This document shows positions 38,175-49,969 of a DNA stretch of 64,000 nucleotides, piece after piece; within the stretch, counting starts at the first letter, position 1, and each line of letters starts with the position of its first letter. The DNA lies in assembly GCA_014338405.1 (NCBI GenBank), contig JTDE01000109.1:152386-216385 (forward strand), written 5' to 3'. The notes beneath the pieces were generated by a model that saw nothing but the letters and a program-made list of their open reading frames with translations, was not told where the DNA came from and searched no databases. A program made the translations under genes and the position numbers. This DNA comes from Paragonimus skrjabini miyazakii. Lineage: Eukaryota > Platyhelminthes > Trematoda > Plagiorchiida > Troglotrematidae.

Positions 38175-38475
38175 CACTTCATTAGAGCAGAATGAAGACA
38201 TATATAGCGATATGTTAACATTTCATTTACTCTCATCATTCGCAAACGAAAAACATGCAAGTTATATACATCATACAAATCAGGACAGACAGGGATTAGA
38301 CACGCATACAAGCACAACAAGCATTATGTAATCACGACCATGGCAACCCTATAGGTTGCCTCAACCACTTTTGTGCACACAACGTCGGCTGGTAAGTTCG
38401 GATGAGCATCGCTTCACAGAAAGCTAGTAGCTTCGCGTTTCGATTGCGCAACAGTATCAGAAACACTGTGTTTCT
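38175..38475 (-). pseudogene. 5'-truncated PLE 3' end (copy G), inverted relative to copy B
   Basis: Minus strand reads KLLAFCEAMLIRTYQPTLCA then QKWLRQPIGLPW, the C-terminus of the PLE endonuclease. Copy B has KLLAFDKAMLIRTHQPALCA at 39577. A 3' untranslated region aligns with that of B, including a ribozyme-like motif and AAAGGGAAC near the end. Only about 300 bp of the element is present. It lies directly upstream of, and head to head with, copy B. At the junction AGAAACAC-T-GTGTTTCT (38458-38474) is a 17-bp palindrome. Confidence 0.8.
38203..38248 (-). ncRNA. Hammerhead-like motif in PLE 3' region (copy G)
   Basis: Minus strand: GTTTGCGA, ATGATGA (core C changed to A), GAGTAAAT, GAAA, palindromic TGTTAACA as stem III, TA, then TCGC pairing with GCGA as stem I. 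The arrangement fits a type I hammerhead with a minimal self-complementary stem III, but stem II is very weak and the first core base is mutated. Confidence 0.4.
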
Positions 38476-38499
38476 TCCATACAATTTGCCGACTCTTTA

Positions 38500-39850
38500 G
38501 GCCGACAAATACTGCTGAATATCAACAGATTATTCCAGTTTATCAGACAAAGATCTCAGACAAAGAATCTCATTTTGCTGTGTACAGAAAATATCAGGTT
38601 CAATTTTGGAGGGCTTTTGTATAGACAAGTAGACGGAGTGGCTACGGCTTGTCCGTTAGTCTCGACATTAGCCAACATTTTCTTGAGAATGATTGAACGA
38701 CAATTCTCCGATAATATTGCCAAAGCCTTATTGCACAAGCAGTATGTTGATGATATTTTGATTTTTATGGATATTGATCATTTTGATTTATTTCTTAACC
38801 TTCTCAACTCTACTCATCCGGACCTATCACTGTTTCACGAGAAGGAATCAAATGGCAGTTTATCTGTCTTAGATGTACTCATCACTAGGCGTGGGGATGG
38901 GTCATTACAGCGATCGGTCCATCGCAAAGCAACATTGGGCGGACAATATCTCCAGTTCTCCAGTTTTTCCCCGATAGCATACAAGCGGGGATTGATCCAA
39001 ACTACTTCATAAGGCCAGGCGTATTTGCACACCTGATAAGTTGCAGATGGAACAAGAAATGCCGAGACAAACGTTGGTGGCAAACGGATATCCTGAAAAG
39101 TTCATAGACACTCATAGCATGATGAACAAATGAAATGAACCAGTGCAAATATCTCAAAAGATATATTTCTATTTTTGCAGTTTAAGAGCGATCATTTGGC
39201 CAACGACACCAAGCACAAATTGCAGTGTGCCCTATCCCGTATGTAGGCAGCTTCCCAACTACGTTTGATTCAAACCACCAAAGGACCCGTTCTACAAAAC
39301 CGCGAACGCAGTCTGTCTGATAATTCTGCCTCTCAGGTCATCTATCAGTTCAATTGCAGTTGCGGTGAAGTTTACATAAGCAGAACAGACCGACGGCTAT
39401 CTCAGCGAGTGGCAGAACACATCCCAAACGGGTTGAAACAGCTCACGGCACAACAATCTGAAACCCGTGAGGCCGTTACTCGAAGCCCCGCCCGACCGAT
39501 TGCCAGACATCTCATGATAACAGGTCACCAGGTCGACCTAAGTAGACCATTCAAAATATTATCACGTCAACAGAACCCGAAGCTACTGGCCTTTGACAAA
39601 GCCATGTTGATCAGAACTCACCAGCCGGCACTATGTGCACAAAAGTGGTTGAAGCAACCTATAGCGTTGCAGTGGTGGTGATAACATTATAGATGGTGTG
39701 ACCGTATACGTGTCCATACTCTGTTAATCTCTATTTGTGGGTCATATAAAACTCGCATGTTTTACGTTTGCGAAATGTTACGAAGTGTTAACATATCGTA
39801 ACATATGTTTTCTTTCTGCGCTGATGAATTTATAAAAGGGAACCCAGTGT
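38500..39850 (+). pseudogene. Penelope-like element RT + GIY-YIG, degenerate (copy B)
   Basis: Starts within the RT just before motif B: LILLCTENIRFNFGGLLYRQ, then DGVATACPLVSTLANIFL (normally DGVAMGSPLGPTLAN) and KQYVDDILIFMD with motif C intact. LDVLITRRGDGSLQRSVHRK and GGQY follow. A frameshift near 39010 and others up to 39265 break the linker. The endonuclease reads YQFNCSCGEVYISRTDRRLS and AEHIPNGLK; Gly of the conserved YIGRT is replaced by Ser. The C-terminus is MLIRTHQPALCAQKWLKQP. The 3' region (39682-39850) aligns to that of copy G. Confidence 0.9.
39762..39802 (+). ncRNA. Remnant of the PLE hammerhead-like motif (copy B)
   Basis: GTTTGCGA and GTGTTAACATATCG are kept, but the CTGATGA-stem II block is replaced by AATGTTAC. 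It corresponds in position to the motif in copies G and F; clearly non-functional. Confidence 0.35.
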
Positions 39851-40212
39851 TTTAAAAACAGTAAAAACAAGTTGTGTGAATTCATAGGAGTAACGAATGA
39901 CAGACAAGTTCAACATAGCCCTTACTCCTCTTGCTGTCGCAAAATTGCAAGGGTTATTCGCTTTTCTTGGAACTGATCTATCGATCTTCAAATAATGTCT
40001 CGTTTATCTGCAATTCGTCAACTCACTGTGTTTAAGCGACAAGCTCTTACTGCGTTCACAACAATCATTAAAGATCGACATGTAGAAGATAATCAGAAAT
40101 TAAATCGTGTTAAGCCAAAACCCCCATCGTTTGACTAACTTATGTTCAGAAGATTGATGTTGAAGTTGTTCCACGTTATAAATTAGACACATCAATTAAC
40201 TGTGTACTAATG

Positions 40213-40224
40213 ACATTTGGAATA
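40213..40224 (+). repeat. Target-site duplication, left copy
   Basis: ACATTTGGAATA, identical and in direct orientation to 43038-43049. It abuts the PLE composite exactly, as expected for one insertion event. Confidence 0.75.
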
Positions 40225-40251
40225 TGCGAACAAAATACCCAATGAAGTCAA

Positions 40252-41091
40252 GAACGACAGAGGAACGAACATGATTTATTTTCTGTGTTTGATCATCAGG
40301 CTAATTACAACACAATAAACATGAAAACAATAGCTGGGTTGAGTCAGAAAACGATCAATAGAGGTTATGGACAGCATGTGTGTTATCAGTTACGCAATAA
40401 CTGTTCCAATTCGTGGGCTTGATTGATTGTAGGCCAGGGTAGATTAAGTGTCCGCACGAACTTTTTCTGAGCACAGAGGTCAGAGTTGCGCCATCGGATA
40501 CTAATGGCCTCGGCAAAGGTCAACATTCGGAATCTCACCCTCTGTCATCGATTCATTGGCACTCGGCAAACAATCCGAAAAGCGTCTTTCTTACTGACAG
40601 CATGAGCAACAATCGCGCTTGTAACCGTTTTAACAACACCACTGTTCAACCACGCAGGATGATGTTCACACACTCTGTCAGACAATCGCCTTGTAGTACG
40701 ACCAATGTATGATGCTCGACACGAGCAAACAAATGAGTACACACAACAGCTGGTTGTAGAAAATGGAAGCTTGTCTTTGAGTTGTGACATGATAATGGGT
40801 ATTGAACGGAAACTCACGCACAATTGAGCGGCAAGGTAGGTTGTTTCGACTGACTTTTGAGATTACTTCGGCCATGGGATCACCCTTGAAAGGAAGACTG
40901 ACAAATACCAGTTTCTTATTCGCAGAAGGTGACTCAATTTTCAACTCTACCACCTGTATCTTCTTTTGAATGAAACGCATTGGGTAGCCATTCTGCATGG
41001 ATACTTCTTGTATAAAGTCTAGCTCAGCTTGTAGAGTGTCAGGAGTGCAGATCTTTAATGCCCTACCCGTCAGACATCGTATGAGGTTTCG
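40252..41091 (-). repeat. Left 840-bp arm of the inverted repeat
   Basis: Reverse complement of 42198-43037; coordinate x on one arm maps to 83289 minus x on the other. Contains the RT C-terminus, endonuclease and 3' untranslated region. Confidence 0.92.
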
Positions 41092-42197
41092 CTTTTGATT
41101 TAGCGGAACGAATCTGTCAAAGTGAATGTGTTGGCCCCTCCAAGTTTGTTTTCTGTACACATGTCGTTGGAGTGAACCATCTTCTCGTCTTACTATGCCA
41201 ACATCCGATAAATTTATTTGACCATTGTTGCCTGACCCCCGGGTGAATTTAATACTGCTGTGGGCCGATTTGAAAGCTGCCATAACTCTGTTTACGTTAG
41301 AATTCTCGTTGATGACGCAAACAATATCATCAACATAGCGTTCGTAAAATGGAAACCGTACAATGACCACACTTACTTGGTTAGCCTCCAGTTTGCTCAT
41401 GAGAACGTCAGTTAACAGGGAACCTAGAGGCGAACCCATTGCAATTCCATCTCTCTGTCGGTAGGTTGCATTGTTGAACAGAAACTGAACATTAGTAGTA
41501 CAGAGCACCAACAGTTCTCTCAGTTCATCTTTTGGGATGCCCACTTGTTTGTTGTTACGCCCGATGTTGTCAGCTGTCTCTTGCAGAGGCAAGTTCGTAA
41601 ATATTGAGGTAACATGAAATGAGAACATTTTTCGATTGTTTAGGTTCAGGTCTTGGACTGCGTCAGTGAAATGAAACGTGTCCCGGAGACTGTGTTTCGC
41701 TAGTTCCAACCTGATAAGTTCGAGCAGACCGGCAAGCCATTTGGCCAGAGCGTAATAAAGGGAGTTGCACATATCTAAAGTGGGTCTCAAAGGCAAACCT
41801 GGTTTGTGCACTTTGGGCAGATCATATAACCTGGGGATTATTGTTCCAGTGGGGCGGACGCACTCGAAAGTGGCCAAATCAATTATCCACTTCTGTTTCA
41901 TTCCACGCAACGATTCAGATAGTGACTTTACTAAAGCTGGTGTTTTGTCTTTCTCCGTATTCATCTTCATGAATGTGGAGCTATCAGTTAGTATATCATT
42001 CATTTTGGCAGCGTAATCCGTCCCGTTCATTAAGACAACTCTCGTTCCTTTATCCGATTTGGAAAGCATTATACGCTGGTTCTTTTGTAAACACTTCAAC
42101 GCATCAACATGCTGCTTCGTCAGGAGCTGTTTTACTTGCGGTGTGCAGTTAAGGTACTGATAGCATGAGTTCACCGACGTTGATTTAAGTCTTTCTT
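40386..42197 (-). pseudogene. PLE RT + GIY-YIG endonuclease (copy A), nearly full RT core
   Basis: The RT frame is open on minus from the junction at 42197 (ERLKSTSVNS...) for about 500 codons. It shows RIMLSKSDKGTRVVLMN, LYDLPKVHKPGLPLRP, motif A FSFHVTSIFTNLPL, motif B RQRDGIAMGSPLGSLLTD, YERYVDDIVCVI, and DGSLQRHVYRKQTWRGQH. The catalytic Asp of motif A is His here (codon CAT near 41615), so the RT should be dead. Near 40820 the frame shifts into the endonuclease: CCVYSFVCSCRASYIGRTTR, then VCEHHPAWL. A TGA at 40547-40545 interrupts it in frame before AEAISIRWRNSDLCAQKKF and the natural stop at 40388-40386. The N-terminal domain of full PLEs is missing. Confidence 0.93.
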
Positions 42198-42903
42198 CGA
42201 AACCTCATACGATGTCTGACGGGTAGGGCATTAAAGATCTGCACTCCTGACACTCTACAAGCTGAGCTAGACTTTATACAAGAAGTATCCATGCAGAATG
42301 GCTACCCAATGCGTTTCATTCAAAAGAAGATACAGGTGGTAGAGTTGAAAATTGAGTCACCTTCTGCGAATAAGAAACTGGTATTTGTCAGTCTTCCTTT
42401 CAAGGGTGATCCCATGGCCGAAGTAATCTCAAAAGTCAGTCGAAACAACCTACCTTGCCGCTCAATTGTGCGTGAGTTTCCGTTCAATACCCATTATCAT
42501 GTCACAACTCAAAGACAAGCTTCCATTTTCTACAACCAGCTGTTGTGTGTACTCATTTGTTTGCTCGTGTCGAGCATCATACATTAATCGTACTACAAGG
42601 CGATTGTCTGACAGAGTGTGTGAACATCATCCTGCGTGGTTGAACAGTGGTGTTGTTAAAACGGTTACAAGCGCGATTGTTGCTCATGCTGTCAGTAAGA
42701 AAGACGCTTTTCGGATTGTTTGCCGAGTGCCAATGAATCGATGACAGAGGGTGAGATTCCGAATGTTGACCTTTGCCGAGGCCATTAGTATCCGATGGCG
42801 CAACTCTGACCTCTGTGCTCAGAAAAAGTTCGTGCGGACACTTAATCTACCCTGGCCTACAATCAATCAAGCCCACGAATTGGAACAGTTATTGCGTAAC
42901 TGA
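42198..42903 (+). pseudogene. 5'-truncated PLE copy (A'), RT C-terminus and endonuclease
   Basis: Starts within the RT thumb region and carries the same linker, frameshift (near 42470) and in-frame TGA (42742-42744) as copy A, ending at the same TGA (42901-42903). The GIY-YIG core reads YINRT instead of YIGRT because of two adjacent substitutions. Shared defects show that both arms come from one already broken template. Confidence 0.92.
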
Positions 42904-43037
42904 TAACACACATGCTGTCCATAACCTCTATTGATCGTTTTCTGACTCAACCCAGCTATTGTTTTCATGTTTATTGTGTTGTAATTAGCCTGATGATCAA
43001 ACACAGAAAATAAATCATGTTCGTTACTCTGTCGTTC
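42198..43037 (+). repeat. Right 840-bp arm of the inverted repeat
   Basis: Reverse complement of 40252-41091, stopping exactly at the right target-site duplication. Confidence 0.92.
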
Positions 43038-43049
43038 ACATTTGGAATA
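43038..43049 (+). repeat. Target-site duplication, right copy
   Basis: ACATTTGGAATA, matching 40213-40224 in direct orientation, immediately after the end of arm homology. Confidence 0.75.
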
Positions 43050-45883
43050 ATGTACTATGTCACATAGAGCTGTAGTGTTTGGACAACGTTTCCCTGGAAC
43101 AATTTTTATGGATGTTTAGCACGAGCAACGTGCGAAGTAATTTTTAACCCACAGTTACCAAAACTCAATTGTTTTACAACTGCCATTCAAAGGAAACAAC
43201 GTATGTTGAATCACTCGTCAGTTGTTCATTTTGGAGCTTTTCAACAGTAAACTTGTCCGCAGTGGAGATATAGAGAAATCTGCGTGGGCATAAATCATGT
43301 CGTTTCAGTCTTTCATACGCTCAACCATTTACTACAATCGACAGTCACTTTTCGCAGTTTCTCCACAGCCATGGAATATAGCTGTTGCTTTAATAAACAG
43401 ACAATACAGATACAGCACATCCGTGAATGTAACTTGTTAAAACCAAACAGCTCTTTGTTTTAGTGTGACCTGAACCAAACTGTGAGAAATGGAATACCAA
43501 TGAATACATTCTTTATTGGCACCGAATTTCCATTTTGGTGTGTGTACAACAATTGGGATATAAAGCTTGGTTATAGCCGACTACGAATTGTTTTTGAACA
43601 CACATAATAAGCTTGGTTCAACCATTTGCAACTATTTCGGCTTCAGATGGTTTAAACAATCGAATGTGTAATGACACTACCAGTGAGTTGGTTGAGATTC
43701 ATCTCCTGTTGGAATTACAAAGAAGATTTGTGAACCACTTAGTTTAGTTAGGGGCTGGTCATTTAATTTGACCGCAATATGTCTGGTGCTGCGAGATTCA
43801 TTTTTTCACCTAGTTCTGCTGTATGTGGGTTCGGTCTATGGGAAATCCCCGGTAATTATATACTTATTTATAAATATACTGTAAGTTGGAACAAGCAGTT
43901 AGTATGTAGGTCCAGTCCAGTGGATCTCTCTAAGTGAACTGTGAGCTTGTCTACTCTATCTGATCTATTGATGTTGGCCCTCTACTTACTATGTATTACG
44001 ATTAATATTTCTTATCAGGAATTGTTGTTTGCTGTTGGTTTTGTGTAATACACTTGGGAAAAGTAATGTGGTGCGTTCTATAAGGGGTTCTACTGTCCGC
44101 CTCTAACTGTACATTCTGTGATCAGTTGTGTCTTGACAAGACTAATCAGAATGAGCCGAGTTGAATGAAGTTTGTACAGGTAACCCTTTGTAAATAAGTG
44201 CCAACTTTCATATCCTCGTAAACTTCGCTTGTTATCGACTGATCAAGGCCATATTCAGCTTGTTCGCAATTCGTTAACGTAGATGTACAGGATCAAGTTC
44301 GAAACGTACTCTCCTATTGACTGCAACCACAAAGATCCAAATTTTTGCAACTTCTTGATGTTCATTTTCAACTCAACACTCCCAGACCTGTTTTGTTCTT
44401 GCTTAATCTCACTGAGTAGAGGCTGAAGAATCTATCATTGAACAGGCACACCTTCATTTTAATGATAGGTACCAGCAATATGAAAATGTATCAAAATCGT
44501 GTTTTTGGCACACTCTGTTTAACGAGATTGAATCTGGCAAAATGTACGTACTGGCTTATTATCATCTCGGACGATACGTTTCAGTGTTCCGTCATTTCAC
44601 CATAGGATGAGGATGTGTAGGAGAAATGGACAACAAGTTATTGTGATATCCAACTGTTATTAAAACAGTGCTCGCGGTGAGACAATTTCAGAGGCGAGGG
44701 GAAACAGCAAATCACTATCTGCTCATTGCTGCCATGTAAATATCAGTCGAAGCCGGTTCAAAAGGAATTTACGTCATACTAACGATAAGTCTATGTAGAT
44801 TTCGCCGGAAATTAAATCCGTCGTTGTTAGTAAATTCTAAAGTACAGTTACAAGAACAATATATCCGCACCAGAAAAGAAACATCTTCAGAAATGTGAAC
44901 TCACAAATTTTTTAAACTGGTAATTTATGGGGTTTGGTTTTTTATTGGATTAAATAACTCAGCAACACGTTTGCCAATGTACTTATGGAAAACAAACTAA
45001 TAAAGTCGTCCCCGATTAGAAAGGATTTTTGGAGAAAGTTTAATTAACTTTCTTTTTCTTGAGAGGGAAGATATTTTGACCGTTTAAGCCATACGTTATG
45101 TAAGTGTAACAGCTAACAAAAGCACTACTTTACCACAACTGCTAAAATCTGCTGATGATCAACACCGTCGTTTAATCAAGAAGAATCTTGGTATCTTACG
45201 GCATCAGAAAATCTGAAGAGGAAGTATGCTAGTATGTACTCTTCACTAGATGCTTACTATGGAAGCTGCACAAAAACCATACAACGAAAAATATTCACGT
45301 TTCAACGTAAACAGTACCATACTAATGTGGGCTGTTCACATAAACATTAGAAGTACAACAAAGTACCTTGCCTTACACCATTTAGCATTCGATGCCGTAG
45401 AACAGTGTGAGAGCAGATTGGTTATGACGCTGCAAATGTGTCAATGCTGATAGACACGATTCTGATAACCAACAATCAAATCCACAAACTTTTAAGTAAC
45501 GAAACACCATTATAACCACTGCCCTATCCTGGCTTATGAGGACAGTGTAAGTATTCTGAGTGTTCAGTTCATAGTAAGCTGGAACGACCTACCTGGTTGT
45601 AAACCGTTCAATCAGGTTAATTTTATTCTTCGTTTTTCTGACCTGCCGATCCAACTGGCTTAGGTCCGTCTGTTACTGTGTCTCGTTATAAAGATCATGG
45701 CTTGGTCGGCACATTACGCTCGTTATTACTTTCAAGTTAGTGGAGATTGACGTGACTGGTTTCGTCATGCTGCAAACACTTCGAATCTCATTCAAGCCCG
45801 ATCGGCTATCAAACAAAAGTTTCGATCCCGACATGCTTCATTCAATCTGGCACAACCCCATTAAGTGGTATGATTAAGTTTCA
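43050..45883 (+). other. Intron 2 sequence, nothing recognised
   Basis: About 2.8 kb with no supported feature. AT-rich stretch near 43850-43880. Short frames such as 45250-45450 have no recognisable motif. Confidence 0.5.
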
Positions 45884-46378
45884 TTGCAAATCATTCCAGT
45901 AGGATTGAATACCAAACATAATGACACTGCGCACTTGGACTTAGTGTCAGTGATCAATCCACCTGCCAAGGAACTGATGGCTGAATACCCGCTCAACTTA
46001 GCCCAACCTGAGCAGTCGATCAGATTGGTTAAGCAACTGACGTCTCAGTTCACCGAATCAAACGTAATCTACGAATACAAACGTGGATGTAGTGCATCCT
46101 ATGTTGGCAGAACTTAGCGCCAACTTGGAACAGGGGTTGCCGAACGCTTACCGAAGTGGGTTCAACAATAGATCAAACAATCAGACAGCCGGAAGGAGCT
46201 AGCGTCATCGATTGCCAAGCCTCACTTGATAACGCAACATGTTCTCTTCTCGAGTCGAACCAAACGTTTGCTACGAAATGCCGAGGCCATTGCAATCAGA
46301 CACCGTCACCATATTTTGTGCGAACAAAAAAACCGTTTGTGACGCTGATGCTGCCGTGGTGGCAACCGAACTTTTTTT
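45884..46378 (+). pseudogene. PLE endonuclease fragment (copy D)
   Basis: PEQSIRLVKQLTSQF corresponds to the linker before the endonuclease, then VIYEYKRGCSASYVGRT is the GIY-YIG core (Val for Ile). A TAG follows, then RQLG and AERLPKWVQQ. Further frames carry AEAIAIRHRHHILCEQK and LMLPWW, matching AEAISIRWRNSDLCAQK of copy A. The last Cys/His residues of the domain survive, but the piece has several stops and frameshifts. No RT core is adjacent. Confidence 0.8.
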
Positions 46379-49300
46379 GAACTTTGACCTTTTGTGATTG
46401 GTTTGTGGTTTGGAATTTTGTACATTGTAACTCGTCTGCAGTAAACGCCAGTAGAGATGTAGTTAAATCGCTCGAGTATAAATTGTGCTATGTCCGTTTT
46501 CTGTCTGCTCTATTTAAATTTTCAACTGGAAATGGTTGTTTCAAAGATCGATAAATATCGAAGACAATCAGATAGAGTGAACCACAACTAACTGGATCAC
46601 TTCGTCTCGTTAACAACAAAACAGTGAGCACACTGACTACACTTTGACATTTCCACTGTTCGTCCACTAACCACAACCAACTGATTTTAGTCCCTTATGT
46701 TCCGTAAACAGTCAGCATCTTTGTGGTTGATCATTGTACCGGTTGCCTCACGTTTGCTTAACATTCTCTCCTATATTGATCGTATTTGTTCAGCCAAAGT
46801 GATGGAAGAATAGCGAGCGATATATCCGTGAGTGCAATACATTAGGTATAATAACTGATGCTTTCTAGGAAACTATTTTTAACCATGATACTTGACGTCC
46901 GATACCACAGGTTCTTCAAACAAATCATGAACGTGACCATAACATGAAGCTTTAAATGAGTTTATGGGTTAATAAACACACATGAACTGTAAACTGACGG
47001 GAAAATTTGCCACTAATTTGAATGGAATGAGATTTTATATAACAAGTAGTCTTAGAAGACAGTAGATGCAAGCGATTAGACAAACTGGATCGAGAACCAT
47101 GGGAATGTGCAGATTTGAGTTAGAATAGTTTTCTGACGATTGCGATAAGTTCACCTCAATCAAAGACCAATCATTTCATCCATCGGCAGGTGCGAACAAT
47201 TAGCTGTTTGTCCAAGGGTGACCATTTCGAGTCAAAGGTTTTGAAATAGTTGTTTTTGTAAAGAAGAGTCTCGTTTTACAGCTTCGTAACTTGGGACTTA
47301 TACGTGGAATAAATTCGTCATCTAGAAGCCTAACAACTATCTGACCATGCTTTCAGCTGTGGCCAGCATTTGCACAAACTTCAGTACTTACTCCAGAATT
47401 CGAATAAATGCATGCAGATTTCACATTTTGCTCATATGTAGTTCCGTAGGCACAGTCCGTCCACGATAAGATCAGAACGAATGCTGGGTACAGCTGAATT
47501 GTGTAGTTTCCTCAGCATTGAGCTAATCTATCGATCAATATGGTCGACTGTCAGCATGCTTGTGCAGTAAAACTTGCTGCGTATTCAGGGTAATCCAAAT
47601 AAATAGTCTCCGATACACAGGACTGGCGCGCTGGCTTTCTGAAATACAGATGGCTTGGAAAAATATTGCTTTTACGTAAGTTCTGTACTAATCATTAGCT
47701 ACTTATGGACAAAAACCTATCCAAACTCTCCAAACGAACTCGCTAGTTGTTCCCTCGATGAAGGTCCTTCTGTGGTTGTCATTCAAACGTGACGATGGGG
47801 CTAAGTTGGCAAGAATGCGTTCGAACAAAGTAGCTACACATACATTCAGTGTCACTGAATAAATTCTGTTCCTCTTTGTCACTCATACGTCACTGCCGTC
47901 CGTTAAAACGCCGTTTCGTTTGTAGACCAGATCACATGACTTTTACAAATTACCACGTGGGTATGTAGTCCCCAACATCAGCGGATCAGAGACAACTGCG
48001 CTCTGCGTCAAGGTGCACATGGCAGTGTGGGTCAGAAATAAACTTGAATGTAGCACGGTAACGAAATCGATTAGGAATTCAACAAGTCAGCCCCGACAAT
48101 CTGTAGCTTTGGTTGCATGACAAATGTCAAGCTAATGATCCGAGATCAGTTTGATGAAATAATCCACCTCCGTTTAATAACAACGAACTGGGGGTTATAT
48201 CGATATACAGAGGCGATAATAATTGGGAAATGATGTTCGCCCATATGTGTATGGAAAGACCGCCAAGTCTTAATCAGTTTACCTTAGCAACGAATTCAAC
48301 CATGGCAGTTAGTGTGTTGTAAGTGAACTTGGACTGATGTGTGCACTTTTGTCCGTCAGTTTTATGACTTCTGCCGTTTTTCTGTTGTCATATAACTAGG
48401 CGCTGCTGCTGTGTGTGCCTGACAAAAAACAGCAAACTAGTATCGAGAGGTACACCGTGCAGCACAACAATTCTGGTTTTCGTTTCGAAGTTTGTTTCGG
48501 CCAACGGTTATTTCGTATTCATTATGCTTTTGTTTACATACACGAGGAAGAAGATATTTTCAAAACCTGAAATAATTTTTGATTAAATGTTCGTCAGAAA
48601 CTGACGACTTGTCAGAGGTCCCAAATGCTACACCGGTTGTACACCCTTAAGGAATTCCGTAAGTCTTACTTGAGAAGATCAGACGAAAATTAGACCAGTT
48701 TTTAAAAGTCAGCCTCATCGCTAATTTAAACAAACAAACAGACTAAGGTAGTGTGTGCAGTGTGACGTTGAACGGGTCGAGTGACCATCGTGGATTGCTG
48801 CTGTAAGACGTGAACAGTATAAGCTCACATCACTAGATGATTCACTCCCAGGCATATTGTGTTAACTGGGATCACTGTTTGGAAGCATAACCTGGCTTGA
48901 TGGCATGCCACTATCAATAGATTGCCTTCATCACCAATGTTATCTCTTCCGTTACCATCAGTTTATCCCGGTAGCGCATTGACCACCGTAGTCTAGATGC
49001 GCTTAATGAGAACTTAAACTGGTGTGGACAGTAATGTGTATCCGTTTTGACAATATCTATCTCATATAGGTTGTTATATAACTAGCAGCCGTTGTGGTTT
49101 TATCGACTGAGTTAGAACGAAATGACCTCTTACACATTTCTGACTTCCTTCTCTAAATTTCCTAGGGTAATGGGATGTTTGCTAACAGATTGTAACTCAT
49201 TCATGTTTTATGGTTACGAAGTATCTAAGTTACTTCAGGACCATTCTGTCAACACGAACTTACTCAAGATGTTTTCAGATTCTGCCAATTTTAGGGGTTA

Positions 49301-49875
49301 ATTCGCTTACAGGTTACTTCTTTACATAAGCAAACAATAACTCAGTGGGTCAAGTATCTCTTCACTACTACATCATAATCGGTTTCGTTCTCATTTTGGC
49401 TCAGATAGTCATTATGAGCTTCTGGTTGACTACTCTCCTACTAAACGCTTATTCTCACGGAATATTTTGCGCCATCAAATATTGAAGGTGTACTATACGG
49501 TGCATACGAATCTTCAGAACTAATTTTTACTGGAATTTATGATACATTCTCTGCACTATCAAACTGGCACCGTAAATCGCACGAATCAATACATTTTCTA
49601 GTCGCACACTGTCTTCTTTAAAATAATTTGCAAGTTCGTCAAAATCAATATAACCATTCGGGTTCGTTATGAACTTTATGACGAAGACCATTTATGAATC
49701 AAATAAATTATCATTAAAAAACCGAACACATATCACATAAAGGGCTTCACTATCACGCAAAATGGGGTTATCAATGTGTGAGGTACATCAGTTAGGCTGA
49801 AAGTGCTCTACTAAGTGTTTTTCAACGACATATCTTATTTCGATTACTGATTAGTAGTCGGGGATTTGGTTAATT
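46379..49875 (+). other. Intron 2 sequence, nothing recognised
   Basis: About 3.5 kb without supported features. GGTTTCGTTCTCATT near 49380 resembles part of the SINE ribozyme in reverse orientation, but the rest does not align. Confidence 0.45.
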
Positions 49876-49949
49876 TCAAGTTGAACATCACCCACAATTG
49901 ATCGCAGCTGTCGCATTCCCGTAGACTTTCCAGTCGGCCCCTTTCGAGG
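49876..49949 (-). mobile_element. SINE 3'-tail fragment, inverted relative to the next copy
   Basis: Minus-strand tail (GACTGGAAAGTCTACGGGAA, GCGACAGCTGCGATCA, GTGGGTGATGTTCAAC) aligns to the 52.2-kb and 29.1-kb tails. It starts 3' of the ribozyme, so it is 5'-truncated, and abuts the plus-strand SINE at 49970. The junction carries the near-palindrome AGGTCGGAGATCTCGACCT (49948-49966). Confidence 0.75.
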
Positions 49950-49969
49950 TCGGAGATCTCGACCTGTCT

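Larger units (their letters stand above)
40213..43049. mobile_element. Composite inverted PLE insertion with 12-bp TSD (A and A')
   Basis: A minus-strand PLE (42197 to 40225) is joined head to head with a 5'-truncated plus-strand copy (42198 to 43037). The 840-bp arms 40252-41091 and 42198-43037 are colinear without net indels, and only a few substitutions were noticed (a GG to AA pair near 42591 and one base near 43025). The intervening 1106 bp holds the RT 5' part. A perfect 12-bp direct repeat flanks the unit, indicating a single integration. The left end has 27 extra bases (40225-40251) absent from the right arm. Confidence 0.85.

Noticed and set aside
39824..39855. GCGCTGATGAATTTATAAAAGGGAACC after PLE copy B
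   Set aside because: Has CTGATGA but no stem II pairing and GGAA for GAAA; the aligned region in copy G reads CTAATGA, so the core is not conserved.
42994..43020. CTGATGA...GAAAA at the 3' end of PLE copy A', resembling a hammerhead
   Set aside because: The bases between CTGATGA and GAAA cannot form stem II and no stem III or cleavage site follows.
49379..49415. GGTTTCGTTCTCATT resembling a minus-strand SINE ribozyme
   Set aside because: Stem II partner and TCGTCAG are not present, and no SINE flanks align.
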